Assembly (NCBI GenBank): GCA_019828595.1
Contig: JAHQRK010000051.1
Span: 57,700 to 121,699 of the forward strand
Direction of reading: 5' to 3'
DNA from: Aphanomyces cochlioides
Lineage: Eukaryota > Oomycota > Saprolegniomycetes > Saprolegniales > Verrucalvaceae
Length of the DNA: 64,000 nucleotides
In this document: positions 29,646 through 37,558 of the stretch, piece by piece
How positions within the stretch are numbered: the first letter of the stretch is position 1
How the letters are laid out: each line of letters starts with the position of its first letter
Made by a program: the position numbers and the translations under genes
Notes under the pieces: generated by a model
The model's input: only the letters and a program-made list of their open reading frames with translations
Told to the model about the DNA's origin: nothing
Databases searched by the model: none

Positions 29646-32099
29646 AGCGATCGTTGTGAGATCCGCTAGGTCGCCGTGAATTAAAGTAGGTTCGCTTGGG
29701 TGAAACATGACTTGATTGTGGAGAGTGATATCCAAATCGTTGCTTTCGTGTAGTTGAAGGATTTTTGTCATGATGTGACACATCGATTCTCCGTCGCCAG
29801 TGTACATGAATTCCATTCTGTTCCATATGTGGAGGCCAAGGTCGGTGTACATCAGGAGTGACATGAGCGTTTCGGAGGATAGACTGCGTTTACCAAGGCG
29901 AGAGGGTAACGCTGTCACTGGACTTTTTGTTGAGGCCAAAATTGCCGCATCGCTATTGAAATATAGTGGAGCATGAACTGCCATCAATACTTCTGCAATG
30001 GCCAGCACTTCTTCGACTTCAACTCTGTTGAGGACGATGTCATCATCGGTGATGATTGCCTCGATGAGTGGGAGGTTGTTGACCATCTTCTGGTCACTGA
30101 ACACCGAGATCACGTGGTCGTGAGTGATTGGAGTGCCGAATGTTGCCTCGTAGAGCTGACCAAAAGATTTTGTGCCACCACCAGACGCTCTTAGCCAACG
30201 ATTAAGCAGTCGAAGACGAACAAAGTATTCGAAGCTGTCACGATTGGAGACAAAAATTTGGTGCAGTTGCAGTCCAAATTCGATTGGCGCACGTTCTAGA
30301 TGGATGCAGATCGTGTCAACACGCCCGTCCGTAATCAATTTCAATAAGTTGAAGGAATCGTGCGCTAACGCTTCCTTAACTTGGGCCGGGATATGTTGTG
30401 GTGCGTTTTGAGCCTTGGTGTCAAGGTCGTTGAGCTCGGCAAGTATGGCATCGAGAGACTTCTCAAACCTTTGGATTGAGCCCTCGTGGGGTTTGATCCC
30501 GCTAATGAACTCTTCAGCGGCAACGTGCACCTTGTCACCAGATTTGAGTGTCAGCTTTGGAACAATTACTTTGACAGTGGTGTTGCCAACTGTCGTTTCG
30601 TGTTCCTCGGGCTCAACATTAGCGCGTTCGTCCAGAGCCGCAAACATGTTCGGGGAGATCCAAGGACGATCAGGAGCTGGGATTGAGCCAGCGGAGATTG
30701 GGGTTTTCTTTCTTTTGCCTGTAGTTTGAACTTCAGTCCATTCCTTGTTGCTGTCTCGGGTCGTTTTCTGCCGTTTGGCAGTGGATGTCGAGACAGCGGC
30801 GTCTCCCCGTGGGCGGTGAGGGGTTGCGTGAAGTCCATGTTGGGTGGCGATTACATCGAGGTCAAGGCGCGCGAGCTTCTTGTCACGGTAAAACCATCCT
30901 TGACCAAACACGCGGAGGCACCGACCCTTGAAAATGAATTCTTCAATTGATCGACCGTCATTGTGCATAGATTCGGGTATAGCTGTCCCTTCAAAATACA
31001 AGCGATAACGAGAGCTAGCCAAGCCAGTCGTCGAGGAAACTGTGGAGTATGAGCCCCACAAAAAGCGCGGCTCAAGCTTTGACATGATGCTGAACATGAG
31101 ACGTTCTTCATCCTGTCCTTGGAGACCAGATGGGATATCGATGAAATATCCATCAAGTATATGGGGCTCAGTCATGACAAATCTCTGAGAGCTGCCATCC
31201 TTTGCCACTTGGATCTTGAGAGAGACTCCACGCAGCTTTTTAAGAGCATCTTCAGAGGCTATGCCCCACTTGAGAAGACGATTGGAGACATCTTTCTCGC
31301 ACTTGATGACATCGACAAATGCATCGTCCAAATCAAGCGCTTGGTTGTCAAACAATAGAGATGTCATTGCCTTGGAGATGTCGATGTATTTGGTGTATTG
31401 GCCAGTGGACATTTGTAGCCAGCCAACAACATCTCTGGGGGAATGTTTTTGGATGGGCAAAGTGTCGTCAAACGTGAGAGATCCTGTCGCGCGTTTTTGC
31501 AACAAGGACGCCAGCTCGGCCATAGTTGGTCGATAATGGCCGACGTCACTGTTCCGCTGAGCCTTGGCAGATTTAGCTCTCTGCTTGGCTTGGAATTCCC
31601 ACACGCATTCGTTTGGCTTTTTGGTCGAGGTGTTCGACTCGGGTGGTATTGGCACGGAGCGTGTTGTAGCAGGAGGCGAGGCATCGATTTGAGCTTCAGG
31701 CTCCATTTCCACATCAACATTGGTGTCGCGAATCGATTGGTCTTCAGAGCGCGGCTCCAGCTCAGTGGCTTGAGTAATCGGTGGGGTATGTGGTTGGTTG
31801 TTGTTGGAGATATCCTCTATGTCTTCATCAGGCATCGGAGAAACATTATCCTTGTTGACAGTTTTGTCGCTGGTACGAGCGCTTGGTAATGGCACGCGAC
31901 CACCGAGTGTAGCAAGACGTATGGGCGGTTGAGCAGCAGGCGGAGTTTTGTCGATGATTGAGTCAGGTTCATCGTCATCATCATCGTCAACAATCACCTC
32001 CATGATACTAGAAGCGTCCGAGGTATTGCGAAAGGGAGAGGCAGAAAAAGCTGAGGGCTTGTGTGCATGAGCACGGCTGGAAGAGCGGGTAGTCGCCAT
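29634..32099 (-). CDS. Family B ORF1: putative RNA-binding RNP protein
   Basis: 821 aa from an ATG 47 nt inside the element. The N-terminal 190 residues are low-complexity and acidic, with IMEVIVDDDDDD (32-43) resembling a SUMO-interacting motif. Residues about 190-420 are conserved with family A ORF1 and include an RRM-like core (SRYRLYFEGTAIP ... IFKGRCLRVFGQGW, about 363-402). A basic patch follows (AKRQKTTRDS, GKRKKT). The C-terminal half (about 480-821, from WISPNMFAALDE) is helix-rich and also conserved. No CCHC zinc knuckle is seen. By position it should package the element RNA. No direct evidence of function is available. Confidence 0.85.
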   Translation of the reverse strand: MATTRSSSRAHAHKPSAFSASPFRNTSDASSIMEVIVDDDDDDEPDSIIDKTPPAAQPPIRLATLGGRVPLPSARTSDKTVNKDNVSPMPDEDIEDISNNNQPHTPPITQATELEPRSEDQSIRDTNVDVEMEPEAQIDASPPATTRSVPIPPESNTSTKKPNECVWEFQAKQRAKSAKAQRNSDVGHYRPTMAELASLLQKRATGSLTFDDTLPIQKHSPRDVVGWLQMSTGQYTKYIDISKAMTSLLFDNQALDLDDAFVDVIKCEKDVSNRLLKWGIASEDALKKLRGVSLKIQVAKDGSSQRFVMTEPHILDGYFIDIPSGLQGQDEERLMFSIMSKLEPRFLWGSYSTVSSTTGLASSRYRLYFEGTAIPESMHNDGRSIEEFIFKGRCLRVFGQGWFYRDKKLARLDLDVIATQHGLHATPHRPRGDAAVSTSTAKRQKTTRDSNKEWTEVQTTGKRKKTPISAGSIPAPDRPWISPNMFAALDERANVEPEEHETTVGNTTVKVIVPKLTLKSGDKVHVAAEEFISGIKPHEGSIQRFEKSLDAILAELNDLDTKAQNAPQHIPAQVKEALAHDSFNLLKLITDGRVDTICIHLERAPIEFGLQLHQIFVSNRDSFEYFVRLRLLNRWLRASGGGTKSFGQLYEATFGTPITHDHVISVFSDQKMVNNLPLIEAIITDDDIVLNRVEVEEVLAIAEVLMAVHAPLYFNSDAAILASTKSPVTALPSRLGKRSLSSETLMSLLMYTDLGLHIWNRMEFMYTGDGESMCHIMTKILQLHESNDLDITLHNQVMFHPSEPTLIHGDLADLTTIASRG

Positions 32100-32115
32100 G
32101 TTGTCAGTTTTAGAC

Positions 32116-32146
32116 AGTGGTACTGCGGGGTAGCTGGCAAATTGGA
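32116..32146 (-). promoter_or_regulatory. Conserved 31-nt 5' terminus of families A and B
   Basis: These 31 bases, directly against tRNA nucleotide 1, are identical to those at 48484-48514 (family A) and 40033-40063 (second B copy), although the adjoining ORF1 N-termini have diverged beyond recognition. They form the start of the element RNA and also positions -1 to -31 of the tRNA gene, where TFIIIB normally sits. A dual role as initiator or recognition end and tRNA upstream element is inference. Confidence 0.5.
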
Positions 32147-32219
32147 GGTCGTATAGCTCAGTCGGTAGAGCATGGTGCTAATAACGCCAGGGTCCTGGGT
32201 TCGAGCCCCAGTATGACCA
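32147..32219 (+). tRNA. tRNA-Ile(AAU), copy 4
   Basis: Identical to copy 1, divergently adjacent to the 5' end of the full-length B element. Confidence 0.97.
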
Positions 32220-33219
32220 ACGTTTTTTCCCCTTTTCTCCGATTTCGTCCTCTCCTCCCAACATTCTCGCCTTTCCTTAGGATTCCTCCTGTATTCTTCT
32301 CAGCTCTTACTAGTCACCTCATGCCACGTCCAGCACGAAAAGAGGTGCTCACCTCTACGCACATATGGATAAGACATTCCTTGAATCTCTCTTTCACGGA
32401 CTGTGGTCCATCTGAAGTGTCCATCTATACTCTTGACAAGACAAATGCAGTCTTGTTTTTGTTCTGTTGAGTCTCTTCGCGAGGCTTGCTCCAAACGCTC
32501 GTGTGTTTACGATGGTTGACACATCGAGATACGCCGACATGTCTTGATGTAGTCATGCAATCGTTTGCAATGATCTCTGAGTCTGTGAATTTCATTTGAA
32601 TCACCTCAACGTGGCAGCCAAGGCATGCATCCAAAATACATGTAAATAGGAATCTACACGGATAAACAAAACGAAGCATCTCGAATGGGATCGACAATCT
32701 TTTCAAGATCGTGTAGCTTTGCCTTCACAAAGCTCTGTCCTGGCTTGTTGGCGTTATATGAATGAGCCACTTGACAGTGGTCGACAACGACGATGAACTT
32801 TTCTCCATACTGAAGCAAAGTATTTGAGTTTTGATAAGAAATTTGACCCGCCGAATATGAATTTCATGAGGATTTGCATGCAATAAGAAATAACTTGGAA
32901 AACATTATAGCGTTTGAGAAACATGACTTTAAAGACGAAAATGTAGGTCAAAACTCTCTGCTAATAATAACGTTTATAATTAAATAGTATGCGTGTAAAA
33001 GGATATGGACAGAGGACACGAGGAATGAAGCTTGGGACTGTCGAGGGCTGACGACGAGCGGATGCCAAATTGAATTGCGTAGGTTTTGTTTTGTTGGGAG
33101 AGTGGATGGTGTGTGGGATATGTTGTAGGTTTCTTTTGTGTGTGGAAAAAAAGTGTGTGTGTCAATGTGTTTGAGAACGTGTGTTGTGTGATGTGGTGTG
33201 TATGGGAATAAGTATAATA
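32220..33219. repeat. tRNA-array spacer (M5), 1000 bp
   Basis: Same variant as M4, with a private A in CATCTGAAGTG near 32415. The coding-like stretch is at 32654-32809. Confidence 0.85.
32223..32228 (+). terminator. Pol III terminator (T6) of tRNA copy 4
   Basis: T6 placed 4 nt after the tRNA. Confidence 0.85.
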
Positions 33220-33233
33220 GGTCGTATAGCTCA

Positions 33234-34924
33234 ATGACAATCGGGGTATATTTGACCTTTAACCCCTATAAATATTTGCCTAGACGACCCAATGGGGAAC
33301 AAGGACTACTAAGTTCTACTCGAAAGCCACTTGAATCGTTGCGTGAGTTCGATTGAGCTCTTGCATTGTCTTGAAATCTTGAGACTTCTTTACACAAGTG
33401 TCGCTCGCAAGTTCTTCTCCCAAAACCAAGTGTAGTTGGTATGAGACTTGAGTTTTTCGACTATCTCGGAGACTTGCATTGCTTCATCACTGTCCATTGT
33501 AGGATCACGGAGCATTCGTCTGATATTTGCGGTCCACGAAACAAGAGATACTTCCTTGACCGCCTGGATGTATGGCACTGTTTTGCCTTCAAACTTGGTT
33601 CGATTGCGATGAATCCAAAAGTCCCGTAGCAAAGATGAAACGAGAAGGACCCACAAACGACGAATCACTGAAAAATGAGACACCCATTCTTCAGAAACCG
33701 CGAATTCGTCGAGGTTGATAATCGTATTCCATGTAAATGGAATACCAAACGGCCGCCACGCTGCTTGATGCCAATTCCACACAGGCTTGACAAACTTGCA
33801 GTCGAACAGGATGTGTTGTATCGTTTCGACGGCTGAGCAACCAGGAAAGGAGCATTCGATAATGCTAGGGTTGGTGTCTTGAAGGAAAAAGAAGCGAGAG
33901 TTGACGGGTAGCATCCGAAACAAGATTCGCCACCACACATCGGCTTGAACAGGAGTTGGATATCGCATCAAAGGTTTCACAGTCTTGTTCATGTATTTCT
34001 TGATCGCCAAATCATTGTTTCTTGAATCGCTCGACAAGGGGTGCTGTTTGGTGAGTAGTGGCGCGCAAAAGCAAATCGATCGGATGTACTTGCGCGGCCA
34101 TTGTTGAAAAGGAACAAAGACATTCTTCCAAACTTGTCCGACGGGGATTTGAACTTCATGATTGGGAGGCACAGCTTCCACGAGAGGGATACCCAGTACT
34201 TGCCATACAGTGGTCGCAATGAGTGAAAGCAGGGAGTACAAATGGCGAAACACGCGTGGAAAATCATCGCCAGGGAACCGCCAAACGTAAGGCTCCATTT
34301 GCAACTTGAATTCTTCATAGGAGGGCCACACGCGTTGTGTGGTGACGAAATCGTCCAAGCAATGCAAGCCTTCTTGGGCGAGGAACTTGTAGAAGGGACG
34401 ATGATGTTTGAGGGCGACAGCAAGCGAGGTTGGTCCATTGGAACCAGGAACCAAAAACAGCGGATGAATTTGCAGCCAAACAGACATGGTAGGGAGCTGA
34501 GATTGTGTCGGCGTTTCAGGACATTTGCGCGTAAGGGGGATACGATGCCAGTTGGCCCAGATTTTCCGCCACAACAAAGGGAGTACTTCAAGTCGCATGT
34601 GATTTGTGTTGTGGTTGGGATGATACATGAGGCAGTCCCACGACGAGTATCTTGCGAACGGCTCCATGCACCTTCGAAAGAGCTGCTTCGGGAGAACAGA
34701 CCATAACGATGGTTCTTCGTTGTCGGTCTGAACAAGGAATTGAAGTCGCTGAACACGTTGAGCACGAATTCTTGACGCAATATGCGGAATCCTGAGACCC
34801 AGGCTGGGATGATACGCCACGCCAGAGTTGATCAAGGACATGTGCTTGTCTTCCTTGTGTCGCTTTCTTGTCAAGATGAACTTGTACACCATGGACTGCC
34901 ACTTGGCGACCGAGTTTTCAGGGA
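33234..34924 (-). mobile_element. Family C fragment (M5)
   Basis: 1691 bp. It has AAATATTTG like M1/M2/M6/M7 but the GTTTTCAGGG right end of M3/M4. Confidence 0.9.
33390..34924 (-). pseudogene. Family C ORF2 C-terminal fragment (M5)
   Basis: Open frame, same extent as the M1 copy. Confidence 0.85.
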
Positions 34925-34938
34925 GGTCGTATAGCTCA

Positions 34939-36368
34939 ATGTCAATGGGGAGTCTATTTGTAGTTAATGTAAACTACAAACTAATATTGCCCGAAGGCTC
35001 ATCCCATTTCCAACTGCTAGGCTGAATTGGAAATCAATTTGGCTTTTCGTTTTCTTGATTCGCTTCGACGTTGGGACTTCGATTTCTTCGGTGTTTGTAA
35101 GCTAACACGGCGAATATGTCGGATAAAACTGACTCTTGGCATCTGACCCAGGGGGTATACATTTTCATTGTCTTGGATCATACATAGACTTCGGTCTATG
35201 CAGCGCTTGTATCGCTTGGCGAGGACCCAGCAATGGGATGTTGAATCAGTGACAGAAACAACCAAGAATTCTCCGTCAGGCTCATCCAATATCGCTCTAC
35301 AGATATCACGAATTGGATCACCCACCGATTGCTTGAGCAGTTGACGGGAGAATATGGCGTCGTTGTAGTGGAATCCATGTGTGTATGCCAGCTTGAGAAA
35401 ATCATGCATCTTGGAAGGGGGAATGCCCGCGTCGTGAGGAACTCCATGGGCCTCTTTGAAACCCGAAATGACTTCTTCGCTGAGCTCAAAATTGGAGACA
35501 TTCAAATTGGTAGCAACGATTCGGATTGCAGCCGCAAGACAAGATTTGTCACTGTTGTTGCCAATTTCTAGCCACAGAGGATCCATCGCTCGAAATTCAG
35601 CAAGCGTTGGGGCGAGACCAGTGTTCGTGAGGAAGTGGGCTCCAGCTTGTCGCCATCGTTGGTACATCGCCACGGCTTCTTGACACCCGCTGAGGTCTTT
35701 TTCGTCGAACCAGTCTTTGTCGAGTCCATCCGGGCGTTGAAACTTCCAGTTGACTTGGTATTGAATAGTTGAAATTCGATTTCGCATTGATGCCACTTCG
35801 CGGTGGTCATCGATAAACAACACTTCATCGATGTCATCATCGTCGGTTGGAATTCGCAGAGTGCGTGGGCGGTTGGTTGGGGCATCAGCCGTTGTCGCAT
35901 TCGTTTGTGGCCTGGCTGGAACAGAAACATCGTCCAATAGATCCATGAGGGATGGTAGCGGAGATCCATTGTCATTGCCCAAGGGGTCAAATTCGCGGGT
36001 GCTCGAGTTCAAAATGGACATATCAGGAGTAAATTGGTGTTCTTCAGTTGTAACTGGACTTGAAGGACGAGTGTCGGATGATTGCGTCATAGGTACAGAA
36101 ATCTCAACTCCATCCACTCCCTCAAGAGTAATCCCTGGAGACATCGAGCTCCCCACACCTCGTGTAGTTATGGGTCTCGACGTCTGCGCGGGGAGTACGC
36201 TATCGGCAGTGAAAATCGTTGAAGCTTCCATTGTTGTTGTCTTGGGTAAAATCAAAAGTGAGTCTTGGAGAATTGTTTTGAGATTCTCACTGAACTTATT
36301 CTCAGTTGCGACACTTGAGTCAGGCACGATTTGATTGGGCAGTGAAATGTTTTGTGCGGATCGTGAGT
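34939..36368 (-). mobile_element. Family B, 3' part only (M5)
   Basis: 1430 bp containing the 3' UTR and the whole ATG-initiated ORF3. It is truncated just after the ORF2 end and followed by a broken tRNA-Ile. It differs from the M4 copy by a few substitutions. Confidence 0.9.
35017..36231 (-). CDS. Family B ORF3, complete copy on a truncated element
   Basis: 404 aa from the same first ATG as the M4 copy. The chromodomain-like segment, Cys/His/Asp residues and basic tail are intact. Two substitutions are visible: Asn to Asp before KDWFDE, and Gln to His in GVPQDAG. The frame stays open upstream into the antisense of the broken tRNA. It has no promoter of its own in view. Confidence 0.75.
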   Translation of the reverse strand: MEASTIFTADSVLPAQTSRPITTRGVGSSMSPGITLEGVDGVEISVPMTQSSDTRPSSPVTTEEHQFTPDMSILNSSTREFDPLGNDNGSPLPSLMDLLDDVSVPARPQTNATTADAPTNRPRTLRIPTDDDDIDEVLFIDDHREVASMRNRISTIQYQVNWKFQRPDGLDKDWFDEKDLSGCQEAVAMYQRWRQAGAHFLTNTGLAPTLAEFRAMDPLWLEIGNNSDKSCLAAAIRIVATNLNVSNFELSEEVISGFKEAHGVPHDAGIPPSKMHDFLKLAYTHGFHYNDAIFSRQLLKQSVGDPIRDICRAILDEPDGEFLVVSVTDSTSHCWVLAKRYKRCIDRSLCMIQDNENVYPLGQMPRVSFIRHIRRVSLQTPKKSKSQRRSESRKRKAKLISNSA

Positions 36369-36369
36369 A

Positions 36370-36397
36370 GGTCGTATAGCTCAGTCGGTAGAGCATG
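36370..36397 (+). pseudogene. Broken tRNA-Ile (first 27-28 nt)
   Basis: The tRNA runs from nucleotide 1 to GAGCATG and then switches to family B ORF2 sequence (equivalent to about 28476 onward). GCATG is shared by both sides, as in microhomology-mediated deletion. The anticodon, T arm, terminator, spacer, C fragment and the 3' 4.4 kb of a B element that should lie between are gone. The A box remains and the B box is lost. Confidence 0.9.
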
Positions 36398-37558
36398 AAA
36401 ATCGAATTGCTGATCCATGCGGTATTGGCGATATTCGATTCTTGCGTTTTCCAGCGCCAACCGAGTAGCATCAACGGCAGCCTCGTCGAGCAAGCCAGCT
36501 TCGTATGATCGTTGTGCAGATATATGTCTCAGTTTCAGGCTTTTGAGCTCGTGTTGCATGGATTGGAGGTGGTGGCGATGACATTGTTGTAAACGTCGTT
36601 TGATTCGCTTAAGCCACCCATACCAGACGGCTCCCATGTTTGTCGATTCGTCCGCACGCATCTCAGAGAGGAGGTGTGATGCCTCTTCTCGTATGGCTTT
36701 GATGACGAGCGGGTCTTTGAGTAGCTCTCTCGGCAGCCTCCAGTAGCCACGGGTCGTGGGTGTATGACTTGTAGAGAGAACGACAGTGTGCTGCAAGTGA
36801 TCTCCGGCAAAGCTGTTAGTGGCATATTTTGAGCTTTGGTAGGATTGGGCAACTAAATCTTGGTCAATGAACCAGTAGTCCAGACGATTGCTTCGTCCTG
36901 GACCGCTTGCCAGTCTTTCGTGAGGGTGGTGTAGGCGCCACGCGTCGATGACTCCTAGTTGTGACAGCCAGGCAAGACATTCGACTTTTCCAAAGGTGTG
37001 ATCTTGCCGTGGTTTGGAAGCATCGAGGTGTTCGTTGACAGGAAGGTTAAAATCTCCCCCAACCAGGTGTACACTGTTAGCTTCAAAAGCGCGAGGGAGA
37101 CTGTCAAAGAAACTAGCCCGATGTTGAGGGGTAACTGGCGCGTAAATGTTGTGGATGTAGACTGGGGTTTCATCCCAGTACGTTTTGATCACAATATAAC
37201 GGCCAGGGATATCGTGTTGTGATAAGTGCACCAGGCTTGAGAATCCAGGTATCGATTCGTGAAAGTATGATGCAACGCCACATCGACGGTTGTTCAAATT
37301 GTCCGTGCGGGTTGTTCGTAAGTCGTTGGTAAAAAGTTTGTACTTGCTAACACCCACTTCGTTGTCGAGGTGAGTGTGGAAAGTGTCAAGATGTTTTGCG
37401 TTGTTGAGTTTCGTTTCTTGAAAGAGAACAGCTTGTGTCGGTTTCCGAAGACGCCGTGCAACAAGATGTCCGTTTTCTTTCAGCCCATTGAGGTTGCTCG
37501 TCGTCACTTCAAGTATGGGGAGCTTGACAAAATGACCAGCCGCGACCACTTTAGCCAC
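36397..37558 (-). pseudogene. Family B ORF2, N-terminal endonuclease fragment
   Basis: About 387 codons of the endonuclease and linker, starting at the same GTG. The RT is deleted and the frame continues into tRNA antisense and on for about 25 codons. The first internal Met of the M4 copy is Ile here (ESIPGF), so this copy has even less support for AUG initiation. One further difference is GDHLQH for GDHLEH. Confidence 0.85.

Larger units (their letters stand above)
24020..32146 (-). mobile_element. Family B non-LTR retrotransposon, full length, three ORFs
   Basis: 8127 bp between a tRNA remnant (24006-24019) and tRNA copy 4. In transcription order it has a 47-nt 5' UTR, ORF1 (821 aa), ORF2 (1371 aa), ORF3 (404 aa from the first ATG) and a 78-nt 3' UTR with a hairpin and no poly(A). 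All frames are open. It is the only element in the window that could be autonomous. A and B are clearly homologous in ORF1 and ORF2, but only B carries ORF3. Confidence 0.94.

Noticed and set aside
32116..32146. 5' end as an HDV-like self-cleaving ribozyme, as in R2 elements
   Set aside because: The 5' UTR is only 47-48 nt, too short for the nested double-pseudoknot, and I could not find the needed pairings.
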